Shown piece after piece: positions 17,317 to 25,972 of a DNA stretch of 64,000 nt (the stretch's first letter is position 1; each line of letters starts with the position of its first letter). The notes beneath the pieces were generated by a model that did not search any database, was not told the DNA's origin, and worked only from the letters and a program-made list of their open reading frames with translations. Origin of the DNA: Comamonadaceae bacterium (GTDB taxonomy: Bacteria > Pseudomonadota > Gammaproteobacteria > Burkholderiales > Burkholderiaceae_C); assembly GCA_947443645.1 (NCBI GenBank), contig CANEXF010000005.1:1-64000 (forward strand), read 5' to 3'. A program made the translations under genes and the position numbers.

Positions 17317-17331
17317 ATACCTTTTCGGTAT
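17317..17331. promoter_or_regulatory. Candidate LysR operator (ATACC-TTTTC-GGTAT)
   Basis: An interrupted palindrome with the same arms as the site at 1336-1349, immediately before the frameshifted LysR start and about 80 bp before the divergent Bug gene. A second AT-rich palindrome (ATAACTTTATTAT) lies at about 17336. Confidence 0.4.
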
Positions 17332-17412
17332 AGCCAATAACTTTATTATGCATTGGACAGCAAAAAAGCCGAGGTCTAGCATCCCTTCCATAACGACTGT
17401 TCTGGAGACAAC

Positions 17413-18426
17413 ATGACACCTTACTTGAACGCAGGCCGGCGCTGCCTGTTTTTGCACGGCCTAAGGTTCGCTACCCTGACGCTGACCCTGTGTGTGGCGT
17501 GGGCCCAGCCCGCCTCCGCCCAAGCCTATCCGTCCAAACCCATCAAGCTGATCGCGCCCTTTGCCGCAGGCGGCGCGGCTGACACGGTAGCTCGCATCCT
17601 TACACCCAAGCTGTCCGAATTTCTAGGCCAGCCTATCATCATTGAAAACCGCGCAGGCGCGAGCGGCGCCATCGGTTCCGCCTTCGTAGCCGCTGCGGCA
17701 CCGGATGGCTACACCCTTCTGATGAACCTGGGTCCGCCGCACCAAACCGTGCAGTTCTTCACCAAGGGTGTCAAATACGATCCTGTCAGGGACTTCACGG
17801 CGATTTCACACGTGGCGACCGCACCGCAGACGCTGGTGGTGCCAGCGTCCTCGCCCATCAAGTCGGTCGCTGATTTTGTCGCTGCGGCCAAGGCCTCGCC
17901 CAAAGGCCTGTCGTATGCGACATCGGGCGCGGGCACCTCACAGCACCTGGCTGGACTGCTGCTGGCAAGTTCCGAGAAACTTTCGCTGACGCACGTGGGC
18001 TACCGCGGCGGTGCGCCGGCCCTGACCGACGTCGTCGGCGGCCAGATCGACGCCGGCTTGCTGGTGCTGTCCAACACGCTGCCCTACATCCAGTCGGGAA
18101 AACTCCGTGCGCTGGGCGTAGTAGAAAGCCACCGCTCCAAATCCGCCCCGACCATCCCGACGCTGGCCGAAGGTGGCCTCACGGGTTTCTCGGTACCCGA
18201 CACCTGGGTGGGAGTCATGGGGCCCGCCGGACTTCCTGCACCCATCGTGCAGCGGATCAATGCTGACATCCAGAAGGTTCTGAAAAATCCGGACGTCAGA
18301 GCGCAACTACAACAGGCAGGCTATGACCCCGTCGAAGCGTCGCCCGAAGAATTCGCAAAACTGCTGACCGACAGCACCCAAGTTTACAAAGCCATCGTCC
18401 AGAATGCCGGCATCAAGCCCGAATGA
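17413..18426 (+). CDS. Bug/TctC-family periplasmic substrate-binding protein
   Basis: 337 aa. Signal peptide of about 37 residues ending WAQPASAQA, then YPSKPIKLIAPFAAGGAADT, ENRAGASGAIGSAF and APDGYTLLMN. Expected to bind a carboxylate in the periplasm; no TctAB permease genes are here. It is first in the island B plus-strand group with the deacetylase-like gene 25 bp downstream and the hydratase after that, so it probably imports their substrate. Confidence 0.9.
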   Translation: MTPYLNAGRRCLFLHGLRFATLTLTLCVAWAQPASAQAYPSKPIKLIAPFAAGGAADTVARILTPKLSEFLGQPIIIENRAGASGAIGSAFVAAAAPDGYTLLMNLGPPHQTVQFFTKGVKYDPVRDFTAISHVATAPQTLVVPASSPIKSVADFVAAAKASPKGLSYATSGAGTSQHLAGLLLASSEKLSLTHVGYRGGAPALTDVVGGQIDAGLLVLSNTLPYIQSGKLRALGVVESHRSKSAPTIPTLAEGGLTGFSVPDTWVGVMGPAGLPAPIVQRINADIQKVLKNPDVRAQLQQAGYDPVEASPEEFAKLLTDSTQVYKAIVQNAGIKPE

Positions 18427-18451
18427 TTTTCCACAAAAAGCTTCAAAAAAT

Positions 18452-19324
18452 ATGACCAAGAAAACCACCACTACCGCAGGCCGCAAGCCCGGCCCTGCCT
18501 TCCCCCGCATGACCGTCGTGCTGACATTCCTGATGGAGAACTGGTCTGTAGGCGAGGCGCCGCCCTACTCCCCCATGACCAGCCCACCCAAGGCCGGCGA
18601 GATCGACCGCGCCGGCATTCTCTGGGCCGACTACGGCGGGCGCTCCGGCATCGCCAGGCTGATGCGGGTCGCCGACCGCCACGGCGTGTCGGGCACGGTC
18701 TGCGTGAACGCCCGATCGGCGGAACTGTTTCCCGAGACGGTGAAGCACATCGTTAAGTCGGGCTTCGAGCTCGGGGGTCACAACTACGCGCAAGACGAGG
18801 TGCTGTCCGGACTCAACGAAACCGAAGAACGCACACTGATCCAGAAAAGCCTGCGCATCCTGCAGGAAGTTTCGGGCGTGCGCCCAACAGGCTGGCTCAG
18901 CTCCACTATAGCGACCACAGAGCGCACGGCCGACCTGCTGAGCGAGGAAGGCCTGCTCTGGCATGGCGACTACAACAACATCGACCAGCCGCACCAGGTG
19001 GAGACGCGCTCACGCCGCATCGTCGCGATTCCGCACAGCGACTACGCCGACAACCGCGTGCTGCGCGGCGCGCCGGACGACTGGTACAACTGCTACAAGG
19101 ACATGTTCGACTACCTCTACCGCCAGGAGCCGGGTGCATTGATCAACATAACCATGCACGGCAATTTCGGCGGCCGGCCGTTGATGTCGGCGCAATTGGA
19201 CAAGCTGCTGACCCACATGCTGGCCCACGACGAAGTCTGGGTGCCGCGCCATGACGAGCTGGCCAACTGGGTCAACGAGCACTGCGTGCAGGAAACGCCA
19301 TTCATCCAGCGCTTTGCCGCTTGA
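18452..19324 (+). CDS. Polysaccharide deacetylase-family protein (PuuE-like)
   Basis: About 290 aa of the NodB-like polysaccharide deacetylase superfamily, in the branch that includes the PuuE allantoinase rather than cell-wall deacetylases. Seen: VSGTVCVNARSAELFPETV, GFELGGHNYAQDEVLSGL in the place of the usual H-rich metal loop, RPTGWLSSTIATTERTADLL and INITMHGNFGGRPLM. The substrate may be a cyclic amide or imide. It lies between a Bug protein and an HpaH-like hydratase, so here a role in a catabolic route for a cyclic acid is more likely than allantoin degradation. Start at ATG 18452. Confidence 0.78.
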   Translation: MTKKTTTTAGRKPGPAFPRMTVVLTFLMENWSVGEAPPYSPMTSPPKAGEIDRAGILWADYGGRSGIARLMRVADRHGVSGTVCVNARSAELFPETVKHIVKSGFELGGHNYAQDEVLSGLNETEERTLIQKSLRILQEVSGVRPTGWLSSTIATTERTADLLSEEGLLWHGDYNNIDQPHQVETRSRRIVAIPHSDYADNRVLRGAPDDWYNCYKDMFDYLYRQEPGALINITMHGNFGGRPLMSAQLDKLLTHMLAHDEVWVPRHDELANWVNEHCVQETPFIQRFAA

Positions 19325-19360
19325 ACCACTTTCCCCACGCACAGACAGTACACACCAGAC

Positions 19361-20125
19361 ATGATCACCGAGAATGAACGCCGACAGGCCGCAGATGCGC
19401 TGCTCGAAGCCGGCAGCACCCGCCAGCCGATTCGTCAGGTCAGCCACACCTTGCCTGCGATGGAAATCGAAGACGCTTATGCCGTGCAAAAGCTCTGGGC
19501 CAACAGCAAGGTCGCCAAGGGCGCCCGCATCGTCGCCCACAAGATAGGCCTGACTTCGCGCGCCATGCAGATGGCCTCGAAGATGACCGAGCCCGACTAC
19601 GGCATGCTGATGGACGACATGCGTTACACCGATGGCGCGCGCATCCCAGCTAGCAGCTTTAACGCACCACGCCTTGAGGTGGAACTGGCCTTTGTGCTGG
19701 GCAAACCGCTGGGCGGCAAGCACGTCACGATTTACGACGTACTGGACGCCACCGCCTACGTCACACACGCACTCGAAATCATCGACTACCGCACAGAGGT
19801 GCCGCGCAGCATCTGTGACACCATCGCCGACAGCGCGGCTGCAGCCGCCATGGTGACAGGCGGGCGCGTCGTCAAGCCCATGGACATCGACCTGCGCTGG
19901 GTCAGCGCGACGCTGTCCAAGAACGGCGTCATTGAAGAATCGGGCGTCTCAGCCGCAATCATGGGGCACCCCGCCATGGGCATCGTCTGGCTGGCCAACA
20001 AACTGGCGCTGCACGGCATTACCCTGGTGGCGGGATCGTTCACACGGCCCACGCCAGTCGCAGCGGGCAACACGATCCATGCCGACTTTGGGCCAATGGG
20101 CTCTCTAGGCGTTTCTTTCAGCTGA
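19361..20125 (+). CDS. 2-oxo-hept-4-ene-1,7-dioate hydratase-like protein
   Basis: 254 aa, full length for the HpaH/MhpD hydratase family. Motifs: HKIGLTSRAMQMASKMTEPD, DYGMLMDDM, APRLEVELAFVLGKPLGG (acidic metal ligands), EIIDYRTEVPRS and AGSFTRPTPVAAGNTIHADF. HpaH hydrates 2-oxo-hept-4-ene-1,7-dioate in homoprotocatechuate degradation, and the next gene is a broken HpaI aldolase, the enzyme that follows HpaH, so the pair fits the lower hpa pathway. No other hpa genes are present. It may still act on another oxo-enoate. Confidence 0.87.
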   Translation: MITENERRQAADALLEAGSTRQPIRQVSHTLPAMEIEDAYAVQKLWANSKVAKGARIVAHKIGLTSRAMQMASKMTEPDYGMLMDDMRYTDGARIPASSFNAPRLEVELAFVLGKPLGGKHVTIYDVLDATAYVTHALEIIDYRTEVPRSICDTIADSAAAAAMVTGGRVVKPMDIDLRWVSATLSKNGVIEESGVSAAIMGHPAMGIVWLANKLALHGITLVAGSFTRPTPVAAGNTIHADFGPMGSLGVSFS

Positions 20126-20229
20126 AAGCCGCTCCAAGCTGAACTCCGGGTGTACGAAATCACTTCGCCGCCCGGTAGCTAGAACACGCGCAAAAATGCG
20201 CGCTAATGCCCGAGTAACAAGGCCACACC

Positions 20230-21007
20230 ATGGACTTGCCAGTCAACCAATTCAAGAAAGCGTTGCGCGCCAGGCAGCAACAAATAAGTGTGTGGTGAAC
20301 GCTCTCCAGCCCTTACGGCATCGAGCTGCTGGCCGGCTCAGGATTCGAATGGCTGCGGCTGGACACCGAGCACTCGCCCAGCGACGTGCTCAACGTGTTG
20401 GCACAGTTACAGGCCGTCGCGCCCTACGCGGTTTCCGCCGTGGCGCGGCCCGCGTGGCAGACCCAGTGCTGATCAAGCGCTACCTCAACATAGGCGCGCA
20501 ACCCTGCTGATTCCCTATGTGTAGTACGCGCAAGAAGCTCGGCAGGCCGTGCAAAGCATCACCTACCCGAGCGGCGTCTCGGCACTGACGCGAGCCTCGC
20601 GCTTCGGCCGCGTTTCCAACTACGCTAAAGTCTGTAGCGATGAACTCTGCCTGCTGGTGCAAATTGAAACCCCGGAGGCGTTCGACAACCTCGAAGCCAT
20701 CGCTGCCATGGACGGCATCTTTATAGGCCCCGGCGACCTGGCTTCCAATATAGGGCACCTCGGTGAACCGGGCAACCCGGCGGTTGTGGCGAAAATTGAA
20801 AATGCCATCAAGCGCATCGCAGCCTGCGGCAAGCCTGCCGGCATACTGGCTGGCGACGAGGCCTTTGCCAAGCGCTGCATCTCTGTGGGACCCACCTTCA
20901 CCGCGGTGGGTGTAGACGTGGGCCTGCTGGCCCGCGCCACCACGCAACTGCGGCAGCAATTCAGCACCATGGCCTGGACCAACCTGAAGTCAGGCCTCGC
21001 GGTATAG
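20230..21007 (+). pseudogene. hpaI: HpaI-type 2-oxo-hepta-diacid aldolase, inactivated
   Basis: The sequence clearly codes for HpaI (MDLPVNQFKKALR, SSPYGIELLAGSGF, LDTEHSPSDVLNVLAQLQAV, then in another frame IFIGPGDLASNIGHLGEPGN) but is broken several times. Lesions: TGA at 20296-20298, one-base deletions at about 20462 and 20502, a TAG about codon 98 (20521-20523), and a loss of roughly 12 bp near 20565 where the PxGxRG loop should be. The last about 150 codons (from 20549) remain open. Several independent lesions make a sequencing error unlikely. Confidence 0.88.
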
Positions 21008-21228
21008 CCCGTCTTGGTCAGCGCGTACTTTTACAGGCCACCCGTCAGGGTACCCCGCATGCGCTGCACGTGATGGACGCACTCGATAAAAGCCGATGTG
21101 GGTCGCGACGGCATGGCCTGGGCTGCCTGTCTATCCACAAATCACAACCCTTATGACAAGCTTGTCGCTCAAGGCGCGGGGCCACGGCGCTTATGGGTGA
21201 AACGATAGGCGGCGAGCTGAGCGGGCGT

Positions 21229-22491
21229 CTAGAGCATCGGCCGAAACAAATCCAGCAGCATCATCAGCACGGCCACCCCCATCACCGCCACGCCACCCCA
21301 GCCAAACCAGCGCGTCTTGCGGCCTGAGGTGAAGTTGCCCATCACCTCTTTTTTGCTGGCCAGCAGCATCATGCCGACCATGATGGGTACGGCCACCACA
21401 CCGTTGATCACGGCGCTCCAGTAGAGCGCCTTCATCGGGTCTACTGCGGTGAAATTCAGGCCGGTTCCAACCACCGTGGCCAACGTGATGATGAAGTAAA
21501 AGCGCTTGGCTTCAAACCAGCGCCGCTCCAGCCCCTCAGACCAGCCAAAGGCTTCGGCCACCGCGTACGCTGCTGACGAAGCCAGCACCGGCACGGCCAG
21601 CATGCCGGTCGCGATGATGCCGCCGGCAAACAGCGCAAACGCAAATTCACCAGCCAGCGGCCGCAGCGCCTGCGCGGCCTGCGCGGCGGAGCTCACGTCG
21701 CGAACACCTGCGGCATACAGCACCACCGCGCCCAGCAGCATGATGAAGAAAGCCACCGCATTGGAGAAAAACATGCCCAGGAAGGTGTCACGCTTGACGC
21801 GGCGCAGGTCGCGGCGAATCCGCAACTCGCTGCCCTGACCGGTGCCTTTGAGGCGCAGCTCCTCGACTTCCTGCGAGGCTTGCCAGAAAAAAAGATAGGG
21901 TGAAATCGTGGTGCCCAGCAGCGCGACGATCATCATCCAGTAGCCCGAGGTCCATTGCAGCCTGGGGATCACCAGGTCATGCAGCACCTGAACCCAGGGC
22001 ACGTCCACCAAAAACGCGGCAATCACGTAAGAAAACAAAAACAGCGTCAGCCATTTCAAAATCGGCGCGAGCTTGCGGTAAGGCACAAACACCTGCAGCA
22101 GCACGGTGACCACACCAAACGCCATGGCGTGAAAATGCGCGCGACCACCGACCACCAGTTGCAAGGCCTCGCCCATGGCGGCAATGTCTGCCGCGATATT
22201 GATGGTGTTGGCAATCACCAGCAAAAAAACCATGCTCATGAGGAAGGCTCGCGGCGTGTGCTCGCGCAAATTCGCGGCCACCCCCTTGCCAGTGACGCGG
22301 CCTATGCGCGCGCTGACCAGCTGGATGGCGATCATGAAAGGCAGTGACAAGAACACAGTCCAGAGCAGGCCAGTGCCAAACTGCGCCCCGGCCTGCGTGT
22401 AGGTGGCAATACCGGACGGGTCGTCATCAGCAGCACCGGTGACAACGCCCGGGCCGACATGGCGCAGGAAGGACGGGACTCGCTTGAACAT
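21229..22491 (-). CDS. NRAMP-family transporter with non-canonical metal site
   Basis: 420 aa, about 11 membrane segments. The TM1 motif reads DDDPSG (22-27) instead of DPGN, and the segment in the place of the TM6 MPH motif reads TTISPYLFFW (ISPY at 196-199). The metal-binding methionine and histidine of Mn/Fe transporters are therefore absent. Such changes are known in NRAMP relatives with altered selectivity, including Mg2+-type members, so the substrate is uncertain. A diverged C-terminal copy lies at 15888-16260. The 220 bp between hpaI and its stop show nothing recognisable. Confidence 0.85.
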   Translation of the reverse strand: MFKRVPSFLRHVGPGVVTGAADDDPSGIATYTQAGAQFGTGLLWTVFLSLPFMIAIQLVSARIGRVTGKGVAANLREHTPRAFLMSMVFLLVIANTINIAADIAAMGEALQLVVGGRAHFHAMAFGVVTVLLQVFVPYRKLAPILKWLTLFLFSYVIAAFLVDVPWVQVLHDLVIPRLQWTSGYWMMIVALLGTTISPYLFFWQASQEVEELRLKGTGQGSELRIRRDLRRVKRDTFLGMFFSNAVAFFIMLLGAVVLYAAGVRDVSSAAQAAQALRPLAGEFAFALFAGGIIATGMLAVPVLASSAAYAVAEAFGWSEGLERRWFEAKRFYFIITLATVVGTGLNFTAVDPMKALYWSAVINGVVAVPIMVGMMLLASKKEVMGNFTSGRKTRWFGWGGVAVMGVAVLMMLLDLFRPML

Positions 22492-22565
22492 CGGGCGAGC
22501 CTAACACGGCCTAGCTGACGGCCGACCGACTTGACAAGAAAATGCCTGTAGCCCTTTTTTTCTGA

Positions 22566-22591
22566 GCGCGACAAGCTATTAAAGATATAGC
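22566..22591 (+). repeat. R26 dispersed repeat
   Basis: Reads GCGCGACAAGCTATTAAAGA then TATAGC, in the gap between the NRAMP start and the LysR stop. Confidence 0.5.
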
Positions 22592-22642
22592 AATCAGCAA
22601 ATTTTTTCGTGCCTGCGCTGCAGGCGCCTGGCGGCACCAGTC

Positions 22643-23545
22643 TCAGCGCTCGGTAAACACATCCACGATGGTCTGGCGCAGCCAGCGGTTGCCCGGATCA
22701 GCCTCAAAACGCTTGCTCCAGTGCAGCGATACCGCGAAGTCACGCAAGGCAAACGGCGGCTCGATGATCGCGTAGCCGCCAGCGGCCGCAAAAATCTGGG
22801 CGATATTGCGCGGCATCACCACACCCAGATCGGTGCCTTTGACAATCGCCGGCAAGGCCATGAAATGTTCGGAGGTCAGGCGCAGGCGGTCTTCAAGCTG
22901 CAGCATCTGCAAAATGCGCAAGGTGTCCGAATGCGTGCGCACCGCCACATATTCCAGCTGGTCCAGGGCGTCCAGCAAAGCCTGGCCGCTGCGCCTGGGC
23001 TTGATAAACGGATGGCCTTCGCGCAGCAGCACGATGTAGCGGTCCTTGAGCAATTGAACGCGTTGCGTGTCTTTGACGGTGGGCAAAAAACCAAACGCAA
23101 AGTCTATGCGTCCGCTGTCCAGTGCGGCAGCGATGTCTCCGCTCGCCAGTGGCGTGGTTTCAATCCGCAGTCCGGGCGCGAGTTGGCGCAGCGCCACCAT
23201 CAGGTCGGGCAGAAAGCGTGCCTCGCCAATGTCACTCATGTGGATTCGAAACACCTTGTTTGAGGCCTGCGGCTCAAAAACGGCCGATTCATTGAGCGCC
23301 TGCTCCAGCGTCGCCAGGGCGCTGCGCACCGCGTCGGCCAGTCTGTCGGCCCTGGGCGTGGGTTGCACACCGCCACCAGCGCGCACAAACAGCGGATCCT
23401 TGATCAGCAGGCGCAGCCGCGTCAACCCCTGGCTGGCGGCCGGCTGCGTCAAGTCCATCAGCTCGGCGGCGCGGCTGACATTGCGCGTACGGTAAACCGC
23501 ATCAAACAGCCGCAGCAGATTCAGGTCTATGTCTTTTATATGCAT
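22643..23545 (-). CDS. LysR-family regulator, divergent from iorA
   Basis: 300 aa. The helix-turn-helix is at about residues 18-65 (RNVSRAAELMDLTQPAASQG), followed by the substrate-binding domain (GVVMPRNIAQIFAAAGGYAI). It is about 100 bp from the start of iorA on the other strand, with an ATAG-N5-CTAT palindrome at 23560-23572 in between, so it likely controls the iorAB operon (inference). Confidence 0.87.
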   Translation of the reverse strand: MHIKDIDLNLLRLFDAVYRTRNVSRAAELMDLTQPAASQGLTRLRLLIKDPLFVRAGGGVQPTPRADRLADAVRSALATLEQALNESAVFEPQASNKVFRIHMSDIGEARFLPDLMVALRQLAPGLRIETTPLASGDIAAALDSGRIDFAFGFLPTVKDTQRVQLLKDRYIVLLREGHPFIKPRRSGQALLDALDQLEYVAVRTHSDTLRILQMLQLEDRLRLTSEHFMALPAIVKGTDLGVVMPRNIAQIFAAAGGYAIIEPPFALRDFAVSLHWSKRFEADPGNRWLRQTIVDVFTER

Positions 23546-23643
23546 TTAATGAATACCAGATAGTCTTTCTATTTTATTGATTGATAGTTTATTCAGCGTC
23601 ACACTGCCCGTTTCCGAGAAAAAATAAAGCATGGAGACAGGCT

Positions 23644-25881
23644 GTGGAAGTTTCATTCAGCAAGGAAATTGAATCGCTGCGGCTAAAAAGCGGCGAGACA
23701 TTCCACGGCGAGGGCATTCTGGCGATCACCAAGGCGCTGCTGCAGTCCGGCGTGGCCTACGTGGGCGGCTATCAGGGCGCGCCGGTCTCGCACCTGCTCG
23801 ATGTGATGGTTCAGGCCAAGCCTTATATGGACGAACTCGGCGTACACGTCGAGGCCTGTGCCAACGAGGCCTCCGCCGCCGCCATGCTGGGCGCGTCCAT
23901 CCACTACCCGCTGCGCGGCGCGGTGACCTGGAAATCCATAGTCGGCACCAACGTCGCGGCCGATGCCTTGAGCAACCTGTCGTCTCCGGGTGTCACGGGC
24001 GGCGCGCTGATTGTGGTCGGCGAAGACTACGGCGAAGGCGCCAGTGTGATCCAGGAACGCACCCATGCCTATGCGCTGAAGTCCAGCATGTGCCTGCTGG
24101 ACCCTCGGCCCGACCTGGGCAAGATGGTCGAGATGGTCGAGCACGGCTTTCGCCTGTCGGAAGCCTCCAACATGCCGACCATTCTGGAGCTGCGCATTCG
24201 CGCCTGCCATGTGCGCGGCAGCTTCGTCTGCAAGGACAACCGCCCACCCGCCATATCCACACGGCATCTGATGGCGGAACCCGCCGCGTTCGACTACAAC
24301 AAGCTCGCGCACCCGCCTGTGACTTTCCGTCAGGAAAAGCTCAAGTTCGAGCAACGCATTCCGGCGGCGCGCCGCTACATCGTCGAGCAAGAACTCAATG
24401 AACTGATTGACGGGAAGCGCCAGGACTTGGGGCTGATCGTGCAGGGCGGCATCTACAACTCGCTGATTCGCGCGCTCCAGCAGTTCGGCCTGTGCGATGC
24501 CTTTGGGCAAACAGAGATTCCCATCCTGGTGCTCAACGTGACCTACCCGCTGGTGCCCGAACAGGTCGCCGAATTTGCGCTCGGCAAGCGCGCGGTTCTG
24601 GTGGTCGAGGAAGGCCAGCCCGAGTACATCGAGCAGGAAATATCCACCTTTTTGCGCCGCCGCGATATCAATACGCCGCTGCACGGCAAGGACATGCTGC
24701 CCGCGGCCGGCGAGTATTCAGTTGAAGTGATGGCGCAGGGGCTCGTGCAATTTGTCGAGAAGTATTTGCTCCCTCTCCCGCTGGGAGAGGGCGGGGGTGA
24801 GGGCGCAGCGCACCAGCCCTCACCCCAACCCTCGCCCAAAGTGAGAGGGAGTCTGGAACTGGCCAAGGCCTGGCTCCAGGGCAACAGCGAGCGCCGCGCC
24901 GCCGTCGGCCAGCAGATTCAGGCCCAGTTGAGCCAGGCGCTGCCAGTGCGTCCGCCCGGCTTTTGCATTGGCTGCCCGGAGCGACCGGTGTTCTCGGCGC
25001 TCAAACTTGCGCAACTCGATGTCGGGCCGGTGCACATCGCCGCTGACATCGGCTGCCATGCCTTTGGCACCTTTGCGCCCTTCTCGTTTGGCCATTCGAT
25101 ACTCGGCTACGGCATGAGCCTGGCTAGCCGCGCCGGCGTCTCGCCCATGATGGCGAGGCGCACCTTGTCCATCATGGGCGATGGCGGCTTCTGGCACAAC
25201 GGGCTGCTGACCGGCGTGCAGTCAGCGCTGTTCAATGGTGACGATGCGATCCTGCTGATTTTCAAGAACGGCTACACCTCGGCCACCGGCACGCAGGACA
25301 TCATTTCAACGCCTGCCGACGACGCCAAATTCAATGCCAAAGACAAGCTGCTAAACCTGCTGGATACCAACAAGACCATTGAAAACACCCTGGCCGGCCT
25401 GGGCATCAAGTGGCTGCGCACCGTTCAAAGCTACAAGGTCGAGGAGATGCGCCAGACGCTCAACGAAGCCTTGACGACCGAGTTCATGGGTCTGAAGGTC
25501 ATCATTGCCGAGGGCGAATGCCAGCTAGAGCGCCAGCGCCGCATCAAGCCCTGGCTGGCCGGCCTGCTCAAAAAAGGCAAGCGCGTGGTGCGTGTGAAAT
25601 ATGGCGTCGATGAAGACATCTGCAACGGCGACCACGCCTGCATACGCCTGTCGGGCTGCCCAACGCTGACGCTCAAGGACAACCCCGACCCGCTCAAAGT
25701 CGACCCCGTGGCCACGGTCATCGACGGCTGCATAGGCTGCGGTCTGTGCGGCGAAAACGCCCACGCCGCAACCTTGTGCCCCTCGTTTTACCGCGCTGAA
25801 ATCATCCAGAACCCGAAATGGCACGAACGCCTGCTGGGCAGCGTGCGCGGAGCACTCGTGAAAACAATGCAAACCGCATGA
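23644..25881 (+). CDS. iorA: Indolepyruvate ferredoxin oxidoreductase, IorA-like subunit
   Basis: About 745 aa. Oxidatively decarboxylates an aryl 2-oxo acid to acyl-CoA with TPP and ferredoxin. N-terminal pyruvate:ferredoxin-type domain (FHGEGILAITKALLQSGVAY), TPP motif from residue 512 (GDGGFWHNG), and a C-terminal ferredoxin part with GDHACIRLSGC and DGCIGCGLCGENA for 4Fe-4S clusters. Start: GTG at 23644 after GGAGA; the ATG at 23631 is out of frame. Odd: residues about 376-403 (LPLPLGEGGGEG then PSPQPSPKVRGS) are a palindromic intergenic-type repeat read in frame. Many proteobacteria have one fused IorAB-like chain; here the subunits are separate genes. Confidence 0.9.
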   Translation: MEVSFSKEIESLRLKSGETFHGEGILAITKALLQSGVAYVGGYQGAPVSHLLDVMVQAKPYMDELGVHVEACANEASAAAMLGASIHYPLRGAVTWKSIVGTNVAADALSNLSSPGVTGGALIVVGEDYGEGASVIQERTHAYALKSSMCLLDPRPDLGKMVEMVEHGFRLSEASNMPTILELRIRACHVRGSFVCKDNRPPAISTRHLMAEPAAFDYNKLAHPPVTFRQEKLKFEQRIPAARRYIVEQELNELIDGKRQDLGLIVQGGIYNSLIRALQQFGLCDAFGQTEIPILVLNVTYPLVPEQVAEFALGKRAVLVVEEGQPEYIEQEISTFLRRRDINTPLHGKDMLPAAGEYSVEVMAQGLVQFVEKYLLPLPLGEGGGEGAAHQPSPQPSPKVRGSLELAKAWLQGNSERRAAVGQQIQAQLSQALPVRPPGFCIGCPERPVFSALKLAQLDVGPVHIAADIGCHAFGTFAPFSFGHSILGYGMSLASRAGVSPMMARRTLSIMGDGGFWHNGLLTGVQSALFNGDDAILLIFKNGYTSATGTQDIISTPADDAKFNAKDKLLNLLDTNKTIENTLAGLGIKWLRTVQSYKVEEMRQTLNEALTTEFMGLKVIIAEGECQLERQRRIKPWLAGLLKKGKRVVRVKYGVDEDICNGDHACIRLSGCPTLTLKDNPDPLKVDPVATVIDGCIGCGLCGENAHAATLCPSFYRAEIIQNPKWHERLLGSVRGALVKTMQTA
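24769..24852. repeat. Palindromic repeat inserted in frame in iorA
   Basis: Starts CTCCCTCTCCCGCTGGGAGA and continues GGGCGGGGGTGAGGG; after a short spacer come CCCTCACCCCAACCCTCGCC and a GAGAGGGAG end. The arms are complementary, giving nested hairpins. This type of element is common between genes in proteobacteria; here it is translated as a Pro/Gly-rich loop between the IorA domains. Confidence 0.85.
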
Positions 25882-25883
25882 TG

Positions 25884-25957
25884 GCCCCCACGCTTGCCAC
25901 TATGTGTGCTGCGCTGCCCCCCGAGGGGGCCGCATTTTTCCTTGGGGCGGCCCGGCG
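25884..25957 (+). repeat. RC dispersed repeat between iorA and iorB
   Basis: GCCCCCACGCTTGCCACT, the CTGCCCCCCGAGGGGGCCG core, and the end TTGGGGCGGCCCGGCGG. It fills most of the 91-bp gap inside the operon. Confidence 0.8.
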
Positions 25958-25972
25958 GAAAAACTTCCCGAA

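Noticed and set aside
20230..21007. Programmed frameshifting in hpaI
   Set aside because: There are two stop codons, two separate one-base losses and a deletion, and no slippery site; decay explains it better.
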